Position numbers and translations under genes: made by a program
The notes under the pieces: model-generated
Seen by the model: only the letters and a program-made list of their open reading frames with translations
What the model was told of the DNA's origin: nothing
Database searches by the model: none
Shown: one piece after another, positions 1 to 6,414 of the stretch
Layout of the letters: the number at the start of each line of letters is the position of its first letter
How positions within the stretch are numbered: the stretch's first letter is position 1
NCBI GenBank assembly: GCA_021741925.1
Contig: JAIOWW010000048.1
Location: forward strand, 1-7,998
Reading direction: 5' to 3'
DNA length: 7,998 nucleotides
DNA from: Pontimonas sp.
Lineage (GTDB): Bacteria > Actinomycetota > Actinomycetes > Actinomycetales > Microbacteriaceae

Positions 1-1016
1 ACCTGATGGAGCCTCTCGTGGCAGTCTCCCGTGGTGCCGACCCCCACAGTGTGGGTCTGCCCGCACTGAAGAAGCGCATCTACCCGGAGAGCACCCTTGT
101 GGTGACAGAGGCCGAGAACATGGCTGAGCGCTCAGATGTCGCGAGGGACAACCCCATCCCCGCTCCTCCGTTCTGGGGTTCGCGCATTGTTAAGGGCTTC
201 CCCCTCGCCGACTATGCAGCATTCCTCGATGAGCGGGCCACATTCATGGGCCAGTGGGGGCTGAAACCAGGTCGTGGCGAGGATGGGGCAAGTTACGAGG
301 AGTTGGTTGCGACCGAGGGTAAACCGCGGTTGCGATATTGGATGGATCGTCTTCTCTCGGAGAAGATTATGGATCCAGCCGTGGTCTATGGGTATTTCCC
401 GGTTGTCTCCGATGGTCACGACGTCATTGTTTTGCACCACGGGACAGATGATTCCGGTGTTCTGGGAACCCCCGGGCTTTTGGCGCCGGATGGCGGCTCG
501 GGCGGCGCCATAGGTTCCGAGCGTCTTCGATTCACCTTCCCGCGCCAAAGACGAGACCGCCACCTGTGTCTCGCGGACTTTGTGAAGCCGAAAGACTCTG
601 GACAGGTCGATGTCATGGCCTTCCAACTTGTCACCGCGGGTGCGAGCATTGATGCTTTCGCTCAGACTCTCTTCGCAGGAGACTCTTACCGCGACTACCT
701 GGAGCTGAACGGTCTGGCAATGCAGCTCACAGAAGCCTTGGCAGAGTATTGGCACTCGCAAATCCGTGACGAGTGGGGTTTTGGTCACGAGGACCCGAGT
801 GACCTCTCCGACATTCTTGGAGTGAAATACCGGGGTGCACGATTCTCACTCGGATACCCGGCATGCCCCGACATGGAAGACCGCACCAAAGTTGTGGAGC
901 TTCTGAAGCCTGAGCGCATCGGTGTGGAACTCTCCCAGGAACTCCAGCTCCACCCCGAGCAGTCAACGGATGCTTTTGTCTTCCACCACCCCGAGGCCAA
1001 GTACTTCTCGGTCTAG
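1..1016 (+). CDS. metH: Cobalamin-dependent methionine synthase, C-terminal part (5' end outside window)
   Basis: MetH transfers a methyl group from 5-methyltetrahydrofolate to homocysteine through enzyme-bound cobalamin, in the cytoplasm. The frame is open from the left edge (codon at 3-5), so the gene is cut. About 337 codons remain of a family usually near 1,200 residues. What is left is the end of the actinobacterial-type linker (LKKR, then PAPPFWG around residues 52-58) and the AdoMet-binding reactivation domain. Visible family blocks are GQWGLKPGRG, RFTFPRQRRDRH followed by LCLADF, LTEALAEYWH, RFSLGYPACPD near residue 279 (equivalent to the RxxxGYPACP AdoMet motif of E. coli MetH), and the terminal HPEAKYFSV. 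A Gly/Asp-rich stretch between VLHH and RFTFPRQ looks longer than I remember in relatives. The stop codon TAG lies inside the opposing S-component gene. The family call is secure. Confidence 0.96.
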   Translation, partial: LMEPLVAVSRGADPHSVGLPALKKRIYPESTLVVTEAENMAERSDVARDNPIPAPPFWGSRIVKGFPLADYAAFLDERATFMGQWGLKPGRGEDGASYEELVATEGKPRLRYWMDRLLSEKIMDPAVVYGYFPVVSDGHDVIVLHHGTDDSGVLGTPGLLAPDGGSGGAIGSERLRFTFPRQRRDRHLCLADFVKPKDSGQVDVMAFQLVTAGASIDAFAQTLFAGDSYRDYLELNGLAMQLTEALAEYWHSQIRDEWGFGHEDPSDLSDILGVKYRGARFSLGYPACPDMEDRTKVVELLKPERIGVELSQELQLHPEQSTDAFVFHHPEAKYFSV

Positions 1017-1796
1017 CTCGTCCCTCGAATACACCCGTCGAAGCGCCCGAAGAGCTGCTCCTCCAACCAACACCAGAGTCACCACTGTAGTGATGGCGCG
1101 GACGGTGTCCCAGGTGAGGGTGGATGTTGCGAGGCTATACAGAAGAAAACTTGCAAGGTTCTCACCCAACGATGAGTCGCTATCGAGGGAAATTGATGTC
1201 TCAGGCCCGACAGCCACAGGCCAGAACCATAAGTTCATCAGAAGACCAAACAGGTAAGACGCGACAACTCCATAGGCCGCGAGCATGAGGACTTCCCTTC
1301 GGCTACCCACTCCAAATTGCCGCCCCGATGGTGTGGGGATGAGTCCAGCTCCCAGCCCCACCCAGCCAAGCGCAATCATTTGGTAGGGCGTCCAGGGGCC
1401 AAATCCTCCCCACACCAGGGAGGACAGAGCAATGGCCAACACTCCCACCACGAACCCTGGTCGCGCCCCCAGCGCACGCCCGGCAAGGATGACAACGACA
1501 AAAACTAGCTCGAATCCGCCAAAGCCGGTGGAGAGCACCCGAGCGAGTGCCGCCACCCCAGCCAGTACCCCCACGAGGGCCAGAGTGTTGACCGAGCGCA
1601 GACGTGTATCCGCCATCAAGGACAGCACCACAACTATTACCGGGATTGCCACCAACGACAGAGTGATTGCCGCACCCACCTCGACGAGCCCAGAGCCCGC
1701 GAAGAGTGGCCAGGCGAAGACCCCCAGAGCAACTATGGAGAACACCACAAAGATGTGACGAGAATAGTCGGTGCGCTTGGCACGAGTGTTAGACAT
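963..1796 (-). CDS. ECF transporter S component, probably for cobalamin or a precursor
   Basis: This is the substrate-capturing integral membrane subunit of an energy-coupling-factor (ECF) importer. The 277-residue product has about six hydrophobic segments (roughly 14-34, 41-61, 70-88, 94-131, 168-195 and 231-253). It carries the conserved block GPWTPYQM at 133-140, followed by a Gly-rich helix, as in actinobacterial and firmicute ECF S components predicted for B12. I chose ATG 1796. It follows a GGAGGG Shine-Dalgarno at 1813-1808, whereas the GTG at 1808 overlaps that site and the GTG at 1805 is too close to it. The start overlaps the end of the upstream fused T-A-A gene by 8 bp (ATGTCTAA), so translation is probably coupled. 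The 3' end overlaps metH by 54 bp on the opposite strand. Substrate assignment is inference from the metH and DUF4430 neighbours; the S-component fold is well supported. Confidence 0.85.
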   Translation of the reverse strand: MSNTRAKRTDYSRHIFVVFSIVALGVFAWPLFAGSGLVEVGAAITLSLVAIPVIVVVLSLMADTRLRSVNTLALVGVLAGVAALARVLSTGFGGFELVFVVVILAGRALGARPGFVVGVLAIALSSLVWGGFGPWTPYQMIALGWVGLGAGLIPTPSGRQFGVGSRREVLMLAAYGVVASYLFGLLMNLWFWPVAVGPETSISLDSDSSLGENLASFLLYSLATSTLTWDTVRAITTVVTLVLVGGAALRALRRVYSRDELDREVLGLGVVEDKSIR

Positions 1797-3648
1797 GCAC
1801 CACACCACCCTCCACGGCGCTCAATGTTCCCCCTGCAAGCCGAAGTACACGGTCATGACCGCTTGCCACAAAATCATCATCGTGGGACGCGCTGATGATG
1901 GCTGTTCCTGTTTCTTGAACACACGCCAGAACTTCAGCCAAGGCAGTCTTCGCTCCCGCATCGAGGCCGCGCGTTGGTTCATCGAGGGCCAGCACGAGTG
2001 GTTTATGAGACATTTGCAAGGCAATGGCCACTGCTGTCTGCTGTCCCCGGGACAGATCGCGGGGATGGGTCGCTTCAGAACGCTCCACCACGTCCTGCCT
2101 CCACTCGCCAGGCAGCAATGACTCGAGAGTGGCTCGTGTGAATCCTTCGGGCAGTCCTAACTCCCGATCAGTGAAGGCAAGCTCCTCAGCCAACGTCTCC
2201 GCCACGAACATTTCGGATGGGTTGGTCGGCACATACGCGAGGCGGGACGGATTGGAGTCGCTGAGGATGAACATCTCCTCCAACAGAGTGGTTTTACCCG
2301 CACCGTTGTCACCGATAACGATGACCGATTCGCCTCGACGAATATCCAAGCTCACATCGTCAAAAATGACACTCTGTCCTTTGGTGGCGCGCAAAGAGTC
2401 GACCTGGAGGACGACGTCAGACTCGGGTCGAGGAACGTCCGTGCGGGCAGGCAGCGAGGTCTGGGGCGGAACAAAAGGCCCTGGAACAATTCCTGACGAA
2501 CCCAGCTGAATTACATCGCCGGGCCAGTCCGTCAATGAAACATGACCGTGATCCGTCATCAGTACTGCGCCACCAGAACTGGTGACATAAGCCCTAAGCG
2601 CCGTCAGGACCTGGCCTCGCCTCACACGGTCCAAGACTCCTAGGGGTTCATCGAGAAGAAGTAGCTGAGGCTTTCGCACCAGCGCCGCAAGGATTCCGAC
2701 GAGAACCGCCTCACCCTCGGAAATATCTCCGGGGTGACGAGCGGCCAGGTAGCCAAGCTCCCACTCACCCAGGAGCTCCTCGGAGCGAACCCGCGCGTCC
2801 AGCCGGGAGACGCCCTGCACAACAAGACTGAAAGCAATCTCATCCTGAACGCTGCCTGACAGGAAAAGGCTTCGGGGATCGTGAGGGACATAGCCCACTG
2901 ATGACGGGCTAAGCGACAATACGAGCGAGCCGGTTGTGGGCACCGAGTGGGGGAAATCCAGTACTCCAGCAAGCGCGTCCATGACAGAGGTCTTGCCTGC
3001 TCCCGTTTCTCCGGTCATCAGAACCATGGAACCCAGAGGAACAGTCCAGGAAATCTTCGGCACCCCTCGGGAGGGAATCGAGAACGCATCCAGCTGAACG
3101 AGGTTCTTCCGCTTTGGTCGAGTCTCCTCCCGGCTTTCTAGAACGCCCCTGGCATGAAGAGCCTTGGCAATTCCCACAGCCCGCTCAAGTGTTTTCTCCA
3201 AGAACGGGACAAACAGTACCCGCCGTGTGGTGATTCCTCGGACCGTGGCGAAGTATCGGGTTCGACGCGCACTCTCGACCAGCAGTGGCAAGGTCGCCAC
3301 AGCGATAACGAAGGCGACAACAGTGGCTTTGCCCCATCGAAGGCGCGGGATGAGAAAGACCACAGACCGAAGATCGACCAGAGCAACAAGGGCTCCTGTG
3401 ACAAGGATCACCGCTGCAAAAGGAAGCGCAGACCACGCTGCGGAGACAAGCCCTTCCACGGTGACCGGGCCAAAAAGCACGATATGGCTGAAGGGGCCAG
3501 ACAGGCGGAGCCTGGGAAGAACCCACAACACTGTCTCTCCCGATGTGGCTCCGCCCAATGCCGCCCGATAGACCATTCTCATCAGCACAAACCCCAGGGC
3601 GGCCAGCATCGCTATCGCGATGAGAGAGGGTGGTGTGGGTCGAGTCAT
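1789..3648 (-). CDS. Single-chain ECF module: EcfT-like membrane domain fused to two EcfA ATPase domains
   Basis: The protein is 619 residues and would energise S-component transport at the membrane. Residues 1-170 hold about three hydrophobic stretches (8-28, 65-92, 107-125). They are followed by two RG coupling motifs, TVRG (135-138) and ALHARG (163-168), typical of EcfT. ATPase 1 has Walker A GETGAGKT (213-220), the EcfA-like block PHDPRSLFLSGSVQDEIAF (255-273), Walker B LLLLDEP (329-335), a degenerate signature ISEGE (309-313) and switch H367. ATPase 2 has Walker A GDNGAGKTT (446-454), signature LSRGQ (532-536), Walker B DEP (556-558), D-loop GLD (561-563) and switch H589. ATG 3648 lies 3 nt after the lipoprotein stop with no clear Shine-Dalgarno, which suggests translational coupling. 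EcfT proteins are usually about 250 residues with more helices, so the T part is compact. The ATPase calls are certain; the EcfT call is strong but rests on the RG motifs and context. Confidence 0.9.
   Translation of the reverse strand: MTRPTPPSLIAIAMLAALGFVLMRMVYRAALGGATSGETVLWVLPRLRLSGPFSHIVLFGPVTVEGLVSAAWSALPFAAVILVTGALVALVDLRSVVFLIPRLRWGKATVVAFVIAVATLPLLVESARRTRYFATVRGITTRRVLFVPFLEKTLERAVGIAKALHARGVLESREETRPKRKNLVQLDAFSIPSRGVPKISWTVPLGSMVLMTGETGAGKTSVMDALAGVLDFPHSVPTTGSLVLSLSPSSVGYVPHDPRSLFLSGSVQDEIAFSLVVQGVSRLDARVRSEELLGEWELGYLAARHPGDISEGEAVLVGILAALVRKPQLLLLDEPLGVLDRVRRGQVLTALRAYVTSSGGAVLMTDHGHVSLTDWPGDVIQLGSSGIVPGPFVPPQTSLPARTDVPRPESDVVLQVDSLRATKGQSVIFDDVSLDIRRGESVIVIGDNGAGKTTLLEEMFILSDSNPSRLAYVPTNPSEMFVAETLAEELAFTDRELGLPEGFTRATLESLLPGEWRQDVVERSEATHPRDLSRGQQTAVAIALQMSHKPLVLALDEPTRGLDAGAKTALAEVLACVQETGTAIISASHDDDFVASGHDRVLRLAGGTLSAVEGGVVHV
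1808..1813 (-). promoter_or_regulatory. Shine-Dalgarno deciding the S-component start
   Basis: GGAGGG on the minus strand lies 11 nt before ATG 1796. Because it covers the alternative GTG at 1808 and abuts the GTG at 1805, it favours ATG 1796. It sits inside the last codons of the T-A-A fusion gene. Confidence 0.7.
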
Positions 3649-3651
3649 GGG

Positions 3652-4158
3652 CTAGGGATCAGAAGGGATGGGAGTCTCTCCCCCTGTGGAGAAGGCCAAG
3701 CCCACGGACATTCCTGGCTCCAAGGGCAGCGTCGCAACACCTTCCTCGGCATACGACCACTCTGCGTCACCATCGCTCTTGACCCACAGAGCCCAATACG
3801 CAAAGGCAGGGGGCATATCGGCACAGCTCTCCCGGTGAGGGCCTTCGCCCTCCACGACGAAAGCTTCGTCCTCAGAGGGCAACCCGTTCACCCGACAGAC
3901 AACCTGATCGCCATAGGTGTCCGTTCCTTCGGTGGTGATGCCAGCAAAACGGAGGACATCTGTGGCCACTGCACTCGAGTCAGAAAACTCCACACAGGTG
4001 ACATCGCGGTCACTCGAGAGAATGCCGTAGTTCACCATGACAGTGACACCCTCACACGCTTCGGGGTCACCCAGAGTGAAAGCTTCCGCAGGAGAGGCCG
4101 CACACCCCGCAAGAACCAAGAGCGATGATCCTGTGAGAGCGAGAGCAGAAGAGCGCAT
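3652..4158 (-). CDS. Lipoprotein with DUF4430 / transcobalamin-C-like domain
   Basis: This is a predicted surface lipoprotein of 168 residues, first in the ECF operon. The N-terminus has an Arg, a hydrophobic stretch and the lipobox LAGC, with the lipidated cysteine at 19. The mature part has four more cysteines (35, 55, 88, 112), enough for two disulfides. Its blocks are VMVNYG (40-45), ATDVLRFAGI (65-74), YGDQVVCRVNGLPS (82-95), WALWV (122-126), WSYAEEG (134-140) and LEPGMSVGLAF (146-156). This order resembles DUF4430 (PF14478), the family related to the C-terminal domain of transcobalamin and intrinsic factor. Similar small secreted proteins occur beside actinobacterial ECF genes, as far as I recall. 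ATG 4158 has a strong Shine-Dalgarno. A possible -10 (TAGGCT, 4211-4206) overlaps the upstream stop codon. A role in presenting cobalamin to the S component is inference; lipoprotein status is clear and the domain call fairly strong. Confidence 0.85.
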   Translation of the reverse strand: MRSSALALTGSSLLVLAGCAASPAEAFTLGDPEACEGVTVMVNYGILSSDRDVTCVEFSDSSAVATDVLRFAGITTEGTDTYGDQVVCRVNGLPSEDEAFVVEGEGPHRESCADMPPAFAYWALWVKSDGDAEWSYAEEGVATLPLEPGMSVGLAFSTGGETPIPSDP

Positions 4159-4165
4159 TTCTTTA

Positions 4166-4171
4166 TCCTCC
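4166..4171 (-). promoter_or_regulatory. Strong ribosome binding site of the ECF operon
   Basis: GGAGGA on the minus strand sits 7 nt before ATG 4158 of the lipoprotein gene. It is the best-placed Shine-Dalgarno in the operon. The fused ATPase gene has none and probably depends on ribosomes arriving from the lipoprotein gene. Confidence 0.8.
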
Positions 4172-4208
4172 GGAGACGAGACTCATCCGGGGCTCCGGTC
4201 CCCCTAGC

Positions 4209-5144
4209 CTAACTGCCCGCCTGGAGCGCGTCGTCAGAAAACGTTATCTTGGGCGCCTTAGGTCGACCAGCCCGCGTCAACAGTATGAACAAGGGGACAA
4301 CGAGGAGCCCGACAATGTTGTTGGTCCCCCACTCAATGGGGCCAGCCACAAATAGGGCATCTGCAGGAAGCGCACCACCCTCATACCCGACCACTAAAGC
4401 GGCAAAAAGGTTGTTCGAGAGGTGAGCCCCGATAGCGACCTCCAGGGATCTATCTCGAACAGTGACCCAGGCCAGGGCAAACCCGACAGAGAAGTACCCG
4501 AGGAAGGCGCCCAGAAAATCTCCTGCTACCTCAGGGTTCAGAAGATGCGGCAGAGAGAACGCCACACCACTGATGATGGAGAGCACGAGGATGTTGCCGA
4601 TGCGCTTACCCGCCCACTGGAGAATCCAGCCTCGGAAAAATAGCTCCTCTGCCGTGGTTTGGATGGGTAACAGCAATAGACCGATGATGGCGAAGGGAAT
4701 GAAGGTTTCTGGTTGATAGTTGAAGCGGTATTGATCCGGAGTGGCAATCAGGCTGATCACGACAGGGCCGCCAATCAGAATCAACCAAACCCAAAAACCC
4801 AGTCCTACTCGCCACCAGCGGAAATCCTGCACTGTTGAGAAAAGGTAGCGAAGCTTCACTCCCAAAATCCAGCGGTAAGCAAGAAGAACCCCCACGAACA
4901 GGGGAACAAAGGTAATCAGGGCAAAGAAAAGGAAACCCCACCCGGGCATCGCACCGAGGACATCTCCCCCGTCGACCAACACCGAGGGGTTGACGCCCGT
5001 GTAAGGGAGGAATACGAGTCCCAGCAGAGACCCACCGACGAGCCAGAGCAGAAGAATCACGATGGTTCCCAGGAACCATCTCCATCCCCGGATGGGAGTT
5101 GGTGTCGTATACCGGGGAAGCGTGGAGCTGGTGCGCCGTCTCAT
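4209..5144 (-). CDS. CPBP-family (CAAX/Abi) intramembrane metalloprotease
   Basis: This is a 311-residue polytopic membrane protein with about eight hydrophobic segments and an Arg-rich cytoplasmic N-terminus. All three motifs of the CPBP family are present: EExxxR as EELFFR (166-171), FxxxH as FSLPH (196-200), and HxxxN as HLSNN (241-245). In this family the two Glu and the His residues form the active site within the membrane. Members include CAAX prenyl proteases and bacteriocin-immunity or signalling proteins, and bacterial substrates are mostly unknown. ATG 5144 has only GAGG 2 nt away, so initiation may be weak or leaderless (GACAAT lies 6 nt upstream of the ATG). It lies 50 bp upstream of the ECF operon on the same strand with no clear terminator between, so read-through is possible. 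Functional linkage to B12 uptake is not shown. Confidence 0.9.
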   Translation of the reverse strand: MRRRTSSTLPRYTTPTPIRGWRWFLGTIVILLLWLVGGSLLGLVFLPYTGVNPSVLVDGGDVLGAMPGWGFLFFALITFVPLFVGVLLAYRWILGVKLRYLFSTVQDFRWWRVGLGFWVWLILIGGPVVISLIATPDQYRFNYQPETFIPFAIIGLLLLPIQTTAEELFFRGWILQWAGKRIGNILVLSIISGVAFSLPHLLNPEVAGDFLGAFLGYFSVGFALAWVTVRDRSLEVAIGAHLSNNLFAALVVGYEGGALPADALFVAGPIEWGTNNIVGLLVVPLFILLTRAGRPKAPKITFSDDALQAGS

Positions 5145-5258
5145 AACCTCATTGTCGCAACAAACCCTGAGGACCGAGCTCGGTCAGAAGCGCCCAGCAA
5201 TCTAGGACAGAATGGAGCGTCCCTGATTCCCGAGATTTCCGTGAGGCACAGTGTTTCC
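5145..5258. promoter_or_regulatory. Divergent intergenic control region between protease and kinase genes
   Basis: This 114-bp segment must hold promoters for both flanking genes. It contains a perfect 14-bp palindrome at 5172-5185. On the minus strand, TAGATT at 5204-5199 is a candidate -10 for the protease gene. It sits in CTGTCCTAGATT, which matches 11 of 12 bases of the sequence over the mqo -10. An alternative minus-strand -10 is GACAAT, 6 nt from ATG 5144. On the plus strand no convincing promoter was found for the kinase; CAGAAT at 5208-5213 and CACAGT at 5247-5252 are weak candidates. Confidence 0.45.
5172..5185. repeat. Perfect 14-bp palindrome, possible operator
   Basis: GACCGAGCTCGGTC equals its own reverse complement. 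It lies 27 bp before the protease start codon and 73 bp before the preferred kinase start (ATG 5259). The spot suits a dimeric repressor, or a hairpin in the protease mRNA leader. It is not followed by a T-run on either strand and lies between 5' ends, so a terminator role is unlikely. Confidence 0.5.
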
Positions 5259-6410
5259 ATGAGCGATATTCGCGATGACACCCTCTCTGGTTTTCAGCAG
5301 ATTTTTGGTTACGAAGCTCACGGGCTGTGGTCTGCCCCCGGAGAGTTGAGCCTTCTCGGCGATGATTCTGACTATGCCGATGGTTACGTCCTCTCGATCG
5401 CGATCAACCGTCGGACTGCCGTCGCAGCCGGAGTCAGAAAAGATCGAAAACTGCGCGTTGCCAGCACGGAGGCCGACGAGATTGCGGAAATCTCGCTGGA
5501 TTCTCTCGAGCCCGATGCCGTTCACGGCTGGGCCGCATATCCATTAGGTGTGGCCTGGGCACTGGGTCAATTCGGTGCAGACATTGCCGGAGTCCCCGGT
5601 CTTGACCTTTTCGTGGACTCCGATGTGCCTGTTGGGGTTGGGCTTGGCTCCTCAGCAGCACTTGAGACAGCAATAGCTGTGGCACTGAATGACGCATGGC
5701 AGTTGTCTCTTGACACCACCACTCTCGCCCGGGTCACGCAGCGTGCCGAAAAGTCCGTGGTGGGCAGGACGACTGGCTTGGGGGATCACATCCCATCGTT
5801 CGTTGCCGAAGACGACAGCGCCATCCTGTTTGATAGCCGGTCCCTCGATTACGACCCGGTGAAACTGCACATGCAGGACGCTGAATTAGCCATCCTCGTC
5901 ATTGACACCGGCATTGAGCGGGCAGAGCCCCTTGACCCTGTTCGATTTGGCGAACGAGAACAAGCGGTCGACGCCATGGGAATTCCTTCGCTGCGTGACC
6001 TTTCGCCGAAGACCCTGCCGGAGCGCCGAGACAAGCTGTCTGAGACCGTGTACCGACGGGCTCAACACATCGTGAACGAGAATCACCGAGTCCTCGATGC
6101 CGTGAAGGCTCTGCGAAACGACGGAGTTCACGCGCTGGGAGACATCATCCAAGCGTCGCAAAGCTCACTGCGTGACGACTACGACTCCTCCTGCGCTGAA
6201 ATTGATCTTGCCATTGAGACTGCTCTGACCAACGGAGCTCTGGGTGCTCGCATGATTGGTCTCGGTAATTCAGGAACCGTCTATGCGCTCCTCGACGAGA
6301 GCACTGTTTCTCGAGTCTTGGTGGGTCTCGATGGAGCTTTTGCTGAACACGGTTTCCAGGTCCCCGCCACGTACGTGGTGGGACCCTCGAGAGGCGCTCT
6401 TCGGCACTAA
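5259..6410 (+). CDS. Galactokinase-family GHMP kinase with altered sugar signature
   Basis: The product is 383 residues, the normal galactokinase length, from ATG 5259. A GTG at 5241 is also possible; GTGAGG at 5241-5246 may instead be a distant Shine-Dalgarno. Galactokinase phosphorylates galactose at C1 with ATP in the cytoplasm. The ATP loop PVGVGLGSSAALE (124-136) is present, and the catalytic-base position is kept as D176 in GLGDH. The N-terminal signature, normally G-R-x-N-x-I-G-[DE]-H-x-D-Y, here reads GELSLLGDDSDY (28-39). The Arg is Glu29, the Asn is Ser31 and the His is Asp36, while Asp38 remains. The C-terminal block, normally GxRMTGxGFGG, reads GARMIGLGNSG (329-339). No galT, galE or sugar transporter gene lies nearby. 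It may be a galactokinase with changed substrate, a kinase for another sugar, or an inactive homologue. Family membership is sure; activity is not. Confidence 0.87.
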   Translation: MSDIRDDTLSGFQQIFGYEAHGLWSAPGELSLLGDDSDYADGYVLSIAINRRTAVAAGVRKDRKLRVASTEADEIAEISLDSLEPDAVHGWAAYPLGVAWALGQFGADIAGVPGLDLFVDSDVPVGVGLGSSAALETAIAVALNDAWQLSLDTTTLARVTQRAEKSVVGRTTGLGDHIPSFVAEDDSAILFDSRSLDYDPVKLHMQDAELAILVIDTGIERAEPLDPVRFGEREQAVDAMGIPSLRDLSPKTLPERRDKLSETVYRRAQHIVNENHRVLDAVKALRNDGVHALGDIIQASQSSLRDDYDSSCAEIDLAIETALTNGALGARMIGLGNSGTVYALLDESTVSRVLVGLDGAFAEHGFQVPATYVVGPSRGALRH

Positions 6411-6414
6411 GCCT

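Noticed and set aside
132..788. 218-codon open frame antisense to metH
   Set aside because: It lies wholly opposite strongly conserved MetH sequence, has no recognisable domain and no upstream signal; it is a by-product of codon bias.
963..1808. GTG start at 1808 for the S component
   Set aside because: It overlaps the GGAGGG Shine-Dalgarno; ATG 1796 is better placed and gives a cleaner N-terminus.
2024..2509. 161-codon plus-strand open frame
   Set aside because: It is antisense to the second ATPase domain, with a low-complexity Ser/Arg/Thr-rich translation and no family resemblance.
3154..4128. 324-codon plus-strand open frame opposite the lipoprotein and T-A-A genes
   Set aside because: The translation is rich in Arg, Gly, His and Gln with no domain, and the opposite strand encodes clear lipoprotein and EcfT/ATPase motifs.
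4187..4206. Possible terminator between the protease gene and the ECF operon
   Set aside because: CCGG-GGCT-CCGG could fold, but the stem is 4 bp and no T-run follows on the minus strand, so no terminator is called.
4159..4208. Cobalamin riboswitch ahead of the ECF operon
   Set aside because: Only 50 bp separate the operon from the protease gene, far too short for a cobalamin aptamer, and no B12-box-like segment was seen.
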